Source: Tenrec ecaudatus (Eukaryota; Chordata; Mammalia; Afrosoricida; Tenrecidae). From it: DNA of 64,000 nucleotides. This document shows positions 44,432-56,589 of this stretch, piece after piece. Where the stretch lies: assembly GCF_050624435.1 (NCBI RefSeq), contig NC_134545.1, positions 82,657,563 to 82,721,562 of the forward strand. The letters run 5' to 3'. The position numbers were made by a program, and so were the translations under genes. The notes beneath the pieces were generated by a model. That model was not told the DNA's origin and made no database searches. It worked only from the letters and a program-made list of their open reading frames with translations. Within the stretch, counting starts at the first letter, position 1; each line of letters starts with the position of its first letter.

Positions 44432-45185
44432 TGTTCTGCTACTCTCATCCCAGTATAAGAACTGAGAACTAGCATCTTCTCAACTTGTGACTCTAGCTCT
44501 TAGGGAATGGCAAAGATGCAGTGCTATTTCAAGGATTTGATTAACGATTCAAGAAAATTTGATAGCCAGTTAAGTCAAGAAAGTATGATAATGCAGAATG
44601 AATAATGCTATCAAAGAACTTTGACATGAAAAATAACTAGAGATATGAAACTGATTTTAATTTTTAATATTACCACAGTTATTTATTTTTAATTAAATGT
44701 CCCCCAAAGACTTAGAATTGATACAGCATGCTATTTTTTTTTTTGAGAAGGGAGAAATTCCCAAATTTAATTTTATTATAACATGCTATTTTGTGAGAGG
44801 TTTTTCTCATGCACATCCTCTGATGATCTGTTCTGTCTGTCTGGCTTCTAACTCTTATGTTCCCAGTGACAACGAGGAAGTTGATAGGAGGGTGAAGGCT
44901 TTAGTAGTAACCAGATTGGCCATAGCAACTGTCAAAAGAAATGATACCTGGTGAATTTTATTTTAAATCGTTTTACATAACTAGACAATAGTGAGAAATA
45001 AATGTTCATGTTACGAGGTGAATTTAAGCTTTGTGTTCTCAACTTAAATCCGATGATGAGAAGCCATAAACACTTATGGAAAGAAGTTGGCTTTCCTTTA
45101 ATATGTTTTTTGAGTCACACCTCTGCTTATGCTAGTGCCAGGAAGTGGAGTGTTGTTTGCATGGCTAGTGTGAATAAAGCAAAAC
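44432..45185. other. Intron-like unique sequence
   Basis: AT-rich; frames of 68-85 codons (44,697-44,954; 45,002-45,208) show no domain signature. No repeat assigned. Confidence 0.4.
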
Positions 45186-45189
45186 CAAA

Positions 45190-45355
45190 CCTAGTGCTAT
45201 TCGATTGATTCACTCACTCGCCCTGTAGGACAGAGTAAAACTGCCGCATAGGATTTCTAAAGCTGCAATCTTCATGGAAGTGGACTTTCTCAGAGCAGAT
45301 GGTGGATTTTGGGTTTGAACAACCAACCTTTCGAGTAGTAGCCAAGTACACCTAA
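45190..45355 (-). mobile_element. AfroSINE, minus strand
   Basis: CTGTAGGACAGAGTAAAACTGCC, GATTTCTAAAGCTGCAATC, GGTTTGAACAACCAACC in antisense order. Confidence 0.8.
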
Positions 45356-45377
45356 TCATCATACATTCCAGTGTGAA

Positions 45378-45540
45378 TAATCCCCACTGCGGATCGAGTT
45401 GATTCCAACTCAGTAGTGACCCCATTTAGGGTTTCCGAGGCTAAACCTTATCACTTTCTCTAAGGGGCTGGTGGTTTGAAAGCCAAGCATGTGGTTAGTA
45501 GCCCACCATTTACCCCACAGTACCACCCGAGCTCCTTTGT
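45378..45540 (-). mobile_element. AfroSINE, minus strand, second copy
   Basis: GAGTTGATTCCAACTCAGTAGTGACCCC, GTTTCCGAGGCTAAACC, GTGGTTTGAAAGCCAAGC, CACCCGAGCTCC. Confidence 0.75.
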
Positions 45541-46439
45541 AGAGTGAATGGAGGCATAGGATATCACGGTGCTTGATTCTGAAGTTGCCCAGACAGAGCA
45601 AGTCAGAGTGAGTTTTAATCTTGCCTATTTAAAATCTCCTTGTACCTGTCTTATTAGGATTTTTTTTTTCCAAGAAGAAACTAATTTGCAGTTGGCTATA
45701 AAGAGTGACATTGTATCTGGGAAAATGCTGTACTAACACTCTGCACTGTCCCACAAGAGTACTTCTCAACTCCCCAAACAGTGCTGACAATCTCTGGCAA
45801 CCTGTAAATTGTTGGCCTGCAGTTTCTGAAGATGGACAGCAGAGCGAAGTGGATGTGTGTGGGTTGCAGAGGAGATGGGGAGGAAAAGAAATGAGAGAAG
45901 AGAGCAGATCACCTCTTAGGTTCTGTGGGCAAGTTGAACAGAAGCTCTCAGAATGTGACTATGAAATGGCCAGAGCGTGTATATATATTTTGTTGGGGTT
46001 GGAAATAGTGCATTTCATGGTATTATTTTTTGTTCTATCATTAAGATTATAAGATTAACTGTTCTGTTGATGAGGGTGTGGATTAGATTGAATGAAACAT
46101 TTTGAAGAGACCATAAATATCATTTCATGACAGGAAATGAGACCAAAATGACCAAGGTAATGAGGATGGGCTTATCTTTTCCACAAATTGTTGTAATGAA
46201 AGTGAGGCCAGTTGGCTGAGCCTTTTTCTCAGATAAATTTTTCTCATTTCATGTACAAACACACATATGCATACACATACCACCAGCTTTGCACTGGTAT
46301 TATTTCAAAATAAATTGCCAACTCTAGCAGTCTTTGTCAGATATCAAGGCATGGATTTCTGGATTATTTGACTCATGGAGTAGAATTTTATTTGAGACCA
46401 ATTAAGTTATGGCTCAATTCTTAAAAATTACTACAAAAG

Positions 46440-46472
<33 letters not shown>
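46440..46472 (+). repeat. (GT)n microsatellite
   Basis: Sixteen GT units. Confidence 0.95.
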
Positions 46473-46473
<1 letters not shown>

Positions 46474-46692
46474 TCTCTCTAGGCATATTGACTAATTCTG
46501 AATATAGGATTGGATTTGAAGCACATCGTTTTGGAGCCTGTCTTCCTTGTTGATCCTGTTTTTGGTTAAATAAGTGTGCTTGAACATTGACGCATTAGAT
46601 CCCATAACCATTGGATTAAGAGGTATTAATTTCAAAATTGCTTGCTGCTTTATCTTCTCTACATGATGTAACGTTTATAAAAAGAGATGTTA

Positions 46693-46840
46693 GGGCTGGT
46701 GTGGTGACCTAGAGGCGCTAATAGTATCACTGTTCAATAAGTAGGGTTCAGATTTGACTCTCCGTTGTGCGTGTTGGCCTCTAAAGCTGTTGCTGACGGG
46801 CCTAAGTTAAATCCAGTTCTTTGGGCAGAATATTTCACTG
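46693..46840 (+). mobile_element. Diverged AfroSINE-like fragment
   Basis: GGGCTGGTGTGGTGACCTAG and AGTAGGGTTCAGATTTGACTC loosely fit an AfroSINE head. Low confidence. Confidence 0.35.
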
Positions 46841-46969
46841 TTTACTGACATTAACATATCTCCACAACACTATTTCCAAACCACCGTGCTATTTGAATTA
46901 TCACCTCTTCATGGTGTTCAGATGGTTCCCTTTATTTAAAATGTTCGCTCTTCTGTTCTTTATTTAAGA

Positions 46970-47180
46970 AACACTGGTGGTAGAGTGGTTAAAACTAGAC
47001 TGCTCAGCAGAAGATTGGTGGCTTGAACCTATCAGTCATGCCACTGGGAGAAAACGTGGCAGTTTGCTTCTGTAATGATTGCAGCCTAAGAAACCTTGTG
47101 GGGCACATCTGCTCTCTCCTAGAGACCAGCCACGTTGAGTTGGAATTGTTTGGATGATAGTGAGTTGGGGTTTGGTTCTC
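46970..47180 (+). mobile_element. AfroSINE
   Basis: AGAAACACTGGTGGTAGAGTGG, GACTGCTCAGCAG, GCAGCCTAAGAAACC and TTGAGTTGGAATTGTTTGGATG are in the correct order. Confidence 0.75.
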
Positions 47181-47389
47181 TGGCTATGGACTTCTAAAGA
47201 CCTAACTGTAGTTCCCCTATTTATGATGTCTTTCCCAACCATTCCAGGTCCTGACTGATATTTTGTCAAGTTTCTCATTTGCTGCTTTTTTGCTCTCTCT
47301 CTTATAGGACAATTATGTACTACCTTAAAGTCACTTAATTTTTTTCCCCCAGATCCTCCCAGTTAGATAGAGACAATTTAAGGCAGACA

Positions 47390-48060
47390 ATACACTTTTA
47401 TTCATGTGTTTTAAGACATTGAGAAAACTGCACGGGGGCCACATCTGACCTCTTCCAGCTTCAGTGTGGAGGATACTTCACATTAGCCCTAGGCCACTTG
47501 TGCCATGGCAAAGGTCAGGCCTCTCTGCTGCATCCTTCTTTCCCTTACACTATAGTGACATCAACCATTCCTCTTAGGGCACTCGACTTCTCTTCCTGGT
47601 TTGTTAATTTGTTGCATTGGCCACACAGAACTCAGACAGCACTCATAATTACAGGGGTTTATTAAGGAAGTGAAAAGGTTACCACAGGCCAGGATTTGAA
47701 AGCATTAAGGATACAGACATTGGTCTATAACGCCACCTCTCCTCAACCAACAGTCAAGTCTTTCTCTCTGGTCCTCAGTCTCTCAGCCACATGTCCCTTG
47801 ACCTCTACCTCTATGAACCAGGAAGCCCACCTGCTACTCTGTCTCATGATTTCATAGTCTTGGTGCTGTTTCCCCTGTTCTTTCCCATGGTCTCCTTGGC
47901 TCAGCCTCTGGTCTTTTCCTGCTCCACTTTAGGCAGGGATCTCAAATGTGCTCGGCTGGCACCTCTTCTTTCTTGATGGTGCTGGGAATTCTCTTTCTGA
48001 GATAACTCTTATAAACAGAAATGGCAATTATGAATACCCTCTATTAGTGTTTCACACATC
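47390..48060 (-). mobile_element. Possible antisense LTR, family not recognised
   Basis: The block from GGCCACACAGAACTCAGACAG through GGGTTTATTAAGGAAG to CTCTTTCTGAGATAACTC looks like an antisense LTR, because TTTATT would be an AATAAA signal on the minus strand. I could not find a target duplication, so edges are nominal. Confidence 0.35.
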
Positions 48061-48064
48061 CTAC

Positions 48065-49030
48065 ATATGTAGTCAGACCAGCCATTTGGTGGGAGTTACA
48101 GAGATATGGATAGAGGAGCTAGATTAAGAAATTTCATGTCCATAGCCATGCAATTTTTGTCCCCACTTTATAATATTTACTTCTCATAGCAAAGATCTGT
48201 TTTACACACACACTAAATAAGGCCTTTAAACATTCTGTGGGAAACTGGGATTCAAACATAATAGCATTCTTCCACAATTTGTGGAAAAATTTGTATTTGT
48301 TTGACAGAAAATTCCATCACCTAGTTTGGGAGCTTTTACCAGTCTTAGTGTGTACATCTCTTTGGTATCATGAGAATACTAGATTGGCTGAAATCTAAGT
48401 TTGCTGTCTAATCTAAGGACGAGAGCTGTGTTTGTTTCAATACATTACTATTTTTTGAAGCCTTCTGTAGCACCCTGTGCAGTCTTTTCTGCTCCTTAAA
48501 GGAATAATGTTCTGAAGTTATTATATTCTAAATTAATTATTTTCTTCTCCTTGACATGTGAATTAGTAAACTTTCAACCGGCATATAAGATAAACTCATT
48601 AATTATCTAATATTCCCTTTGCCTGAAACTCGCTGCATTTGGTGTCTTGATTTCTCACTAGCCACACTTGGCATTCACACTTGCTGGCATAGCTCCATGG
48701 AGAGAGGAGGGAGGGAGAGGTGTAGGTTATCTCTAACCCTAACCAGCGCCACCAACTCCTTGTACTGTTCTCTTTTGTTGCTATTGGACTTGCGTTTTTT
48801 TAAGGACTATTTTCTGCAGGGAAATGGGGTGGCTATTTTACCCCATCAGAATTTTTAGAAGGCATGCTTGCTTTCTAGATTAAGTCTAGTGGTGTGTACT
48901 TGGAAAATTTACCTAGTCATGCTAGCTTCAGTCTTTGGATCTTAAAGGCGTAAAAGAGATCAAGTTGAATGTCTATCAAGTTTGATTTGGTGCTTTAACA
49001 CCTGATACATTTGAGCTCCTTGATGGTTGT
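48065..49030. other. Intron-like unique sequence
   Basis: No coding or repeat signal that I can support. Confidence 0.4.
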
Positions 49031-49039
49031 TTCAACCTG

Positions 49040-49490
49040 GGATAGACCCCGAAGAGGAATGAATTTCAAACAATTCCACGAAACAGCCCATCTCCCTGTG
49101 TACTAGCGTGAGACAGATTTAGGAAGGCGTTCGTCGTCCTCCTCCCTTATCTGCAGAATAGGAAGCCAACTTTTCTCTCAACCTTTTCATTAAATATTAT
49201 TACACTGATTGTTCAGTTGTATTAAAGCTTTGATCCGACTGCTTTTGAGATGATCAGTAATAGATGTTAACATTAAACTTTACGCAGTTAAGTTGGGGAG
49301 TCTGGGGTTACCGGGTCAGTGGAGTATGAAAGAGACCAAGCTCTGCGGACTGTTTTCCAGTCTACAAAGCATGAAATCAGCTGGTGCCAATGCAAGGCTG
49401 TCATAGCCAGTTGAGTGCAAAAAAGGTTAGGGGCATGAATCGTGTTGTAAGATAAACCTTTTGATGTCATATTTTTTTTTTTTGCCGTAT
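49040..49490. promoter_or_regulatory. Possible conserved noncoding element
   Basis: About 450 bp of balanced-composition, repeat-free sequence in an otherwise decayed intron, with intact-looking binding motifs: CTTATCT (49,146-49,152, a GATA site on the minus strand), TGATCAGTAATAG and CCGGGTCAGTGG. It contains scattered CpGs (GGCGTTCGTCGTCC). No long frame. The call rests on texture only. Confidence 0.3.
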
Positions 49491-49821
49491 GTATTTGAGA
49501 GCTGCCAGGATCCTATTGGAATTATGTATCTTGATAGTCAGATTTTATATATGAAATGTTCTCCCTGTTGTCAAAGCTGTCCTCTTTGACTGCATGCAGA
49601 GACAAAGACTATTAATGCCCAAGGAAGACAAACATTAAAATGCTCTTAACAATATGTTCTTTTTTAACACAGTTTCTAATAACACCCTCTGCATTTGGTA
49701 TTTCCAGTACAAGTTCCTTCTGTTTTTAGAATCAGATTTGAAACTATATTATATATTTGGCTTTGAAGCTTTCTCCAGTCACAAGAACGGTGTTATTTAG
49801 CAGTTTCATTGGCTGTTGCTC

Positions 49822-49890
49822 CGGAAAATTTGTGGGAAAATGGAATGAAAAGAAAATGAACTTCTTCCATGGTCTTTTTGAAGCCCCTTT
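49822..49890. mobile_element. Palindromic MITE, copy 4
   Basis: GGAAAATTTGTGGGAAAATGG faces CTTCCATGGTCTTTTTGAAGCCC around a GAAAAGAAAATGAA centre. Confidence 0.6.
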
Positions 49891-50299
49891 ATTATGTAAG
49901 AAGGGTGGGATCAGGTCTCCCTATAGTTGGTTGGGGGCATTGGTAGGGAGTATGGACATTATCTTTAGGGGGAATAAAAGGGAGGGAATTCCTCTCTTGA
50001 CACCTGGTGAGGCTCTTTACCATATGGCTTTAAGGGTGAGGCAAGGTGAATGAGGAAGTTTCAGAGACAGTAGTGAATTATGATTGTCAGCACTTTTTAA
50101 ATGGGGAAGGTTATTGGAAATAGGCATGCCATGAAAGCATTTAAGTTCTCTCGTTCTTATCCTAGTTGTTTTTCTTCATTTTACTGCAGCAGTCGTTGAG
50201 CCTTCTATGGTTGCTTTGCATTTATACAGATTGTAAGTGATTTGTGAATATATACACATTTAATACATTGTGAGACAGACCATCCTGCTGAATATGTGG

Positions 50300-50520
50300 C
50301 AGTTAAGTGAAATAGTTAAATGCAGGCAGTTTGGAATCCTGACCAACACTTAGAAGCTGTGTGATCTTGACTACTGTAGGCCTCCAATTTCTCATCTCTA
50401 AAATAGAGATGATAATAGCTACCCAGTAATACTGTAGTTGAAATCAAATAAAATCATATACCCAAAACATTTAGTACGGTCCCTGTCACATAGTAATTAC
50501 ACACTAAAGGATAGCCTATT
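50300..50520 (+). mobile_element. MIR SINE
   Basis: CAGTTTGGAATCCTGACC, AGAAGCTGTGTGATCTTGAC, CCTCCAATTTCTCATCTCTAAAATAGAGATGATAATAGC and CCCTGTCACATAGTAATTA are a textbook MIR order. Confidence 0.9.
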
Positions 50521-50984
50521 TTTTCTCTTTCTCTTCCTGTACTACTACTGTTGGTACTGCTCTAGCATGACTTCACTTTTGCTTGTAGAAAGACCTAATG
50601 AAAGAGAAAACATAATTAGACATGGTTCACAGCAGCAGGTTTTGAAAAATGTGCCATTGTTCTCAGGCATGGTTTAGTAGATCTGTCTTAATCAAATAGA
50701 ACTTCTATAAGACCTTTTATGAAAGACTGAATCTTTGTGTTTGCTTAAGATAGCCTTGCAAATGAGCATAAAAATTATCTTAAAACATATTTGGTTAATA
50801 CAAGTCAAGCAGCCTTCCCATGAAATTAGGGAGTGTCTAGAAGCATGAGTTCAAAGAATTGTCATTCTCTATTACTTACCTAATGCCCTCTATTCTCCGA
50901 GTATGTTTCTTTTCCTGGAATCTTTAGGCAAATGCTTTTTTTAATGGTATTATGAATTGTCATGGTGGACTGTTAAACAAACAA

Positions 50985-51205
50985 ACAAACCAAACCAAAT
51001 CTGCTGCCATCAAGTCAATTCAGACTAAGATCAACTCTATAGAACAGAAGAGAACCGCCCCTATTGGGTTTTTGAAGCTTTAAATCTCTATGGAAAAGAC
51101 AGCCTTTCTTTCTCTCACAGAGCTGCTGGTGGGTTTGAACTGCCGAGCTTGCAATTAATTAACAGTTCAGTGCATAACCCATTATGCCATCAGTTCCTTG
51201 GTGTA
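50985..51205 (-). mobile_element. AfroSINE, minus strand, with (AAAC)n at one end
   Basis: The AACAAACAAACAAACCAAACC tail lies in front, then TGCCATCAAGTCAATTCAG, AGAGAACCGCCCC, GGTGGGTTTGAACTGCCGAGC, CATTATGCCATCAGTTCC. Confidence 0.85.
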
Positions 51206-52280
51206 CTTTTAGATCCATCCTGTCCTTAGGCAAAACTGGAGATGAACATTAGTGTGGATAGTGTTTTTGATTTTGATATGCACTATATGATTATTTTTGC
51301 ACACAATTAACTTTCTGATTAAACGTTGCTTACTCTATCCTTAATATATGCTGGCTAGAAAATGGAGTAAGGCAGTTATGATAGTGATTAAACTACTAGT
51401 TTAGTTGATTGGAGATTGGGCTCTGATCTCCATTCCCACTCAAATCGCTACAACTCTTAGATATATTCCTCCACAAGTTTCCTCATGTTCAAGATGTTAT
51501 ACACCTGTTCTTTGGTGGTCCTTTTCAGCTATCCAATTTAAAAGATGGAAGTACCTTGGTAATCAGAAAATGCAGTAGTGACACATGTTGGCCACCAGAG
51601 GGTGAAGTCCTGTCAGTCAGTGTATGTTCTGTGTTTCACTAGATTGTGGAGTCATTGAAATTGAAGAGAACACATGGATCTTCTAACCATTGAATTTGTG
51701 TTCCCTCTTGCTCTTCTGACTTTATTTGTATTAACCATATTTTTGCTTTATCCTTTTCAACCTTCGGGCCGGGCTGGGGCAAACATATAGGAAGGGAGAT
51801 TAGAACTAGCTAGTCTTAGATTTATCTAATTTTTTTCTTTGAGATAGTGGCTCTTAGATGAGTCATGGGTAACTTAATGAATGAATTCCAGGACCTCTCC
51901 CACTCCCAATCTGTGGCCTTTATATAAAATGGCTTAGTATTTCCATATAACCTGTGCACATTGAATACCTAATTCAATGTAGATACTATGTAAATAGCAC
52001 TCTATGTTCCCTCTTAGCCTCTGAGAGATCACGTTAACCACTTCATTGCAGACTCCCCCCCCACCCCACCCCCTATTTTCCATTCTCTGATTGTAGAATC
52101 CACAGATGTAAAACCTTGGATTCGGAAGGCTGGCTATAGTCTTACATGTGTGATTTTTTTTTTTACCCCCTTTGCCTCTCATATACCTATTTTGTAATTT
52201 TCCTTGTCATTTGACATTCAAATATGTTAGTTAAGATGATGTTGATTCAAATGTAGTTTGGTATAAACTAAAAAAATCAA
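51206..52280. other. Intron-like unique sequence
   Basis: No gene or assigned repeat. The frame at 52,182-51,934 crosses a C-run and has no domain. Confidence 0.4.
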
Positions 52281-52283
52281 TAG

Positions 52284-52445
52284 TTGGTATTGTGTTGTTA
52301 GGTGCTGTTGAGCCGACTCTTAGCGAATCTGTGTACAACAGAGTGAAACACTGCCTGGTCCTGCACCATCCTCATAATTGTTCTTATGTTTAGCCCATCA
52401 GTGTGGCCACTGTGTCAGTCCGTCTGTTGAAGATCTTGTTATTTT
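52284..52445 (-). mobile_element. RTE LINE 3' fragment
   Basis: AGGTGCTGTTGAGCCGACTC, GCACCATCCTCATAATTGTTC and GTGTGGCCACTGTGTCAGTCC match the 3' part of the RTE copies at 9.6 and 20.1 kb. Confidence 0.85.
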
Positions 52446-54595
52446 TACTACTTGGTTTCTATACTTAATTTTATTTTACTTTTTAAAAGACAATAGAATT
52501 TTCTCTGCTTTGTGTAAGTGTAAATAGACTGGAAATAAGAGATAGGTGGGTGCTGCCATTTCCCTTTTTTAAGTTAAGGTTTGAATCCTCCTGCTTAGAG
52601 TAGCTTGAACTTTTTTAGCGTTCTGTTCCCTCTGACAAATCTGTCAACGATCATTCTCTACTTGAACTGCTTTAAGCAAACTGCTGAAAGTAAAGAACTA
52701 CATTTATCCGACTGTAACTACACATACTCTGGGCAGGTACTCTCAGGGTAATAGCAAGTCAGCCAGGTCTGCCAGACTAGGAGCTGAGCTGATTTGAGGG
52801 GTATTTGGTAGCGAAGCAGCACAGGAAGAGTCATGTGAGGATATCAACGTAGGAAAGGGGTGTTTGGGGGGTTGGGAATTCACATCACACAATTATAGTT
52901 GGAACCACACGAGGAGGGATAACTGAGTTGATGTTTGAAAGCTCAGATAACCTGAAAAGGAGAAAAGAAGGCACCGAATCTAAGTAGACAGACAAGCTGA
53001 AATGAGTGACTACAATAACAGAGCAACTAGATGGAGAAGTTGACTGTGAAAATGGATTTATAACTCCAGATATGGACACAAGAGACTAGAAGCCATCAGG
53101 CAGACTGGGTAGCACATTTGAAGATTGTTTACATAATTTTGATCAGCTTGGTTTTAACCACCACCCTTGGTGTTGATAAACACGGTCTGCTGGGTTTATC
53201 CAAAGCACTACATCTGTATAAGGTAAGGGAGTATACTTCCCACAACGGTAGGCAGTACATATGGGTCTAATAGTTTCACACTCCTGGATACACATAGTCA
53301 CAGATCTGCTCACTACTACCACAAGAGTTCATTCCACAGAAGTGGCTAGTAAAAATTTTGGCAAGCAAGCTAACTTTCAAGCGCTACTAGGAATAGAGCC
53401 CAGTTGTTCCCTTTGGGCTTTGAGCTGTTTGAATTTACTGGGTTAGCAGTTAGAAAGAATGGAATTACTCTACCATTTTCAGCCTAGTTCATGACAACAA
53501 AGCAGAGATGTTAGGATTTCTGTTCAGAGGTTTACACTGCAAGTAACTGAACCTGATTGTGTGTCTTAATATTACTGGGCTTCTGACCGCTGAAATATGC
53601 CTTGGATCGATGGTGGTTTGGAGAAAATAGAAAGAGGGCTATCCATCATTCAGAGGCTCCCTCAAAGCTGGCTGATAATGCTGCTTTCACCAGGCAGCCA
53701 TCTGTCCATCCATCCATCAGTAGGATGGAATGAGATTTAGTGGAACAGGCAGCTGTAACTCTGAGACACTTTCTGACCAACAATTGCAGCCCTGGCCCTA
53801 GTCTGACCACAAAGCACAGCCACTGGGGTTTGGTGGGATGTGGCAGCAAGTGCAGTCTCCTTCCTGTCACTGCCAGCATAGAGTGTATTCAGTATGCGGC
53901 AGTAGTGCAGCCTTGCTTCCCATATAAAATAAGGCTAAATTTGGTGTGACACATAAGCAGCAAGTCTCTGTTAGCTCCTGAATGTTTTGCAAATTGAGCA
54001 GATCCTTTGATGGAGAATTTTTTGTTTGACTCGAGGAAGAAATAGATTTCAGTTCCCTGGAATCCTACCATACAGTTTAGCTTTTAGCCCGAATCTAATA
54101 TTGGCAGGATGCTTTGTTAATGCTAATGAACCTGGAAGGCCACCTTTTTCCCTCAGTGGAAAACACTTCTGGAAATTACTGCTTCATCATGGTAATGAGG
54201 GGTGATGTTAAAAATTAAATTCAAAGATAATTCAGTAGTTATTTTATACAAATTCTCCTAATGTCAAAAATTTTGTCAAGGTTGTTAAATATCAAGAATT
54301 GACTCTGTGCTTTTTTTTTTTTCCACTTATCCTCTATTAGTGCTGATGGAAGGAATATGGGGAGAAGATTAGCAGCAAGAAGCTGGCTGATCCCTAACAT
54401 GGGCAATTGTTCTCTCTCTCAGTCCTTGAATGCTAACTGTATCTTCCTGGCTGCTTTGTTTTCCCAGCGTACCAAACCTTCTGGGAACACCTCTGGGCAG
54501 GATAGCTACTGGTGTACATGTTGCCTATCTGTGTAACTTCTAGCCTTGGCCAGGTTCCTGGACTCTTTTCTTACTTGTGGTCACTTCAGACCCCA
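52446..54595. other. Intron-like unique sequence
   Basis: No supported gene or recognised repeat. Short frames near 53,640-53,950 occur on both strands and have no domain signature. Confidence 0.4.
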
Positions 54596-54599
54596 ACAG

Positions 54600-54910
54600 C
54601 TCCTGCTCTTTGTTCTGAAGCCTGGCTTTCCACTTCAGATTGGGGGAAGGGTTGAGGGAGCCTAATGTACCGGAGATGCTTCGGAAATGAGAGCCTTGGA
54701 TGAATTCCTGGGCCTATTGATCCACCAGCAGTTTATGCATCCTGACATTCATAATCTCGGTAGACTGCTGATGTTCCTGATTAATGGGCCCAGGGGTTGT
54801 CCATCCGTCACTTCACATTAATTACTGAAGAGGTGTTTTTCCAGTGATTTACCTGACATCGGGCTGTGATAAATACCCCTCAGCAGAGTGGGCAGTGATT
54901 AATCACAGGG
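54600..54910. promoter_or_regulatory. Likely conserved developmental enhancer
   Basis: A compact cluster of homeodomain and related sites in repeat-free sequence: TTTATGCATCC (about 54,732-54,742), TGATTAATGG (54,778-54,787), ATTAATTAC (54,817-54,825), GTGATTTACCTGACA, and a perfect 12-bp palindrome GTGATTAATCAC (54,895-54,906, paired OTX/PITX-type GATTA sites). Very low decay and motif density resemble vertebrate conserved noncoding elements. No coding frame. Target and activity are unknown. Confidence 0.5.
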
Positions 54911-55514
54911 CCACACCCCTCCCCCAATCTCCTCTACCCCTAACCACAGGCCTGCATCAGGACCTGACCAAAGAGTGCCCCCTCCCCATAAGCTATCTAT
55001 CTCCATAATTGCTTGTGGATGCATATTTATTGGGACATGGGACCAGGCAGATAGCATTCTAGAATTTGTGCCAAAGATGATAAAAAATAAATCTTCCAAA
55101 TAGGAAGAGTAACTAGCATGTTTTTATATGGGGCAGAGCAATGCATGTTAAACTGCCTTTAGATTGTTTCTAAGAAATCTGGTTGGACTGTTGCCTGCCT
55201 ATCCTGAGTGGTACTCACAGCACTGTGATAGTCACTCTTTGAATTGTAAAATAATGACTGTGCAGGTTTTGTTTTTGTGATACTTGTAATCTGTTTAGGG
55301 AGACTATTTGGGCAAATGTGGGAAATTAGAAAACACTTCAAGGTACTAATATAATCTTGGGAGAATTAGGATAGAAGAAGAACACCAGTGTTCTGTTACT
55401 GATTTTGTGGCCTCAGAAAGTGAAATTTAGTTAAATACTTCCCATGTGTTGGGCTTTTTTTGTTGGGCCCTGGAGATAAGATGAAACTCAAAACTGCTTC
55501 TTGCTTGAGTTTCT

Positions 55515-55516
<2 letters not shown>

Positions 55517-55604
<88 letters not shown>
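55517..55604 (+). repeat. (TA)n microsatellite, about 88 bp
   Basis: An uninterrupted TA tract of about 43 units, the longest simple repeat in the window. Length in the assembly may not equal the true length. Confidence 0.97.
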
Positions 55605-55608
<4 letters not shown>

Positions 55609-55921
55609 CTCCCAGGAAGTTATTGATGAAATATTTTAAATTAGTTTTCAATTAATTTTAAGTTGTCCAAGTTATAATTTTTGTCTGAATATTTATTTGG
55701 TACCTTTATGCCCGGAGGGATATAAAATCCTAAGAGAAAATACTTGCCCTCGAGTGTGTGGTGACATTCATAAATGATACATTTCAGAATGTAAGGCAGT
55801 AAGTGCATAATGACAAGTGAATACCATAGATAATGAATACACATTAGTTCACAGAAGGTTGAAATCAGTGTGCCTTCAAATAGTTATATTGAAAAGTTAG
55901 AGTGTAGATAAACCTTTAGAG

Positions 55922-56378
55922 CAGTGGTTCTCAACCTTCCTCATGCCGCAACCCTTTAAATGAGTTCCTCATGCTGTGGTGACCCCCACCCATAATATTT
56001 TTGTTGCTACTTCATAACTGTAATTTTGCTACTGTTTTGAATTTTAATGTAAATATGTGATATGCAGGATGTATTTTCATTGTTACAAATTGAACATAAT
56101 TAAAGCATAGTGATTAATCACAGAAATAATATATAATTATATATTTTGAAGTAGTTATTTCTAATTACAAATAAATGAAATTTTGTCTTGAAGCATGGTA
56201 TACCATGGGTAACAGTCTTCACGCCTGGCATATAATGTGGGCGTATCTGCATGTGGGTGGACCTGCCTGGCAATGGGTAGAGGAGCGGTGTCTCGGTTTC
56301 CCGATGGTCTTAGGCAACCCCTGTGAAAGGGTCATTCGACCCCCAAAGGGGTTGCAACCCACAGATTGAGAACTGGTG
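55922..56378 (-). mobile_element. SPIN-type hAT MITE, copy 2 (longer form)
   Basis: Starts CAGTGGTTCTCAACCTTCC and ends CCACAGATTGAGAACTGGTG. Interior words CATAACTGTAATTTTGCTAC, CCCCTGTGAAAGGGTC and CCCCCAAAGGGGTTGC are the antisense of copy 1. It is 457 bp, with an extra AT-rich middle and a GC-rich block (GGGCGTATCTGCATGTGGG) absent from copy 1. 8-bp flanks CTTTAGAG (55,914-55,921) and CTTTTGAA (56,379-56,386) match 6 of 8. The frame at 56,175-56,369 is internal noise. Confidence 0.93.
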
Positions 56379-56589
56379 CTTTTGAAGGAAATAATGACGA
56401 GTTATTAAAGTGAGAAATTGCAAGGAGAGCATTTCAAAAACTGGGATGAGCAGACCAGCTCATTCTTCCTCACTGAAAGAGATGTGTCTGAGAGTGTAGA
56501 AATAATAGTTGGATTAGTAGGTTGGCACCAGATCATAGAGAATCTATTTTTTTTCATAGAGAATCTTGAATGCCAGCTAAGTTTAATTT

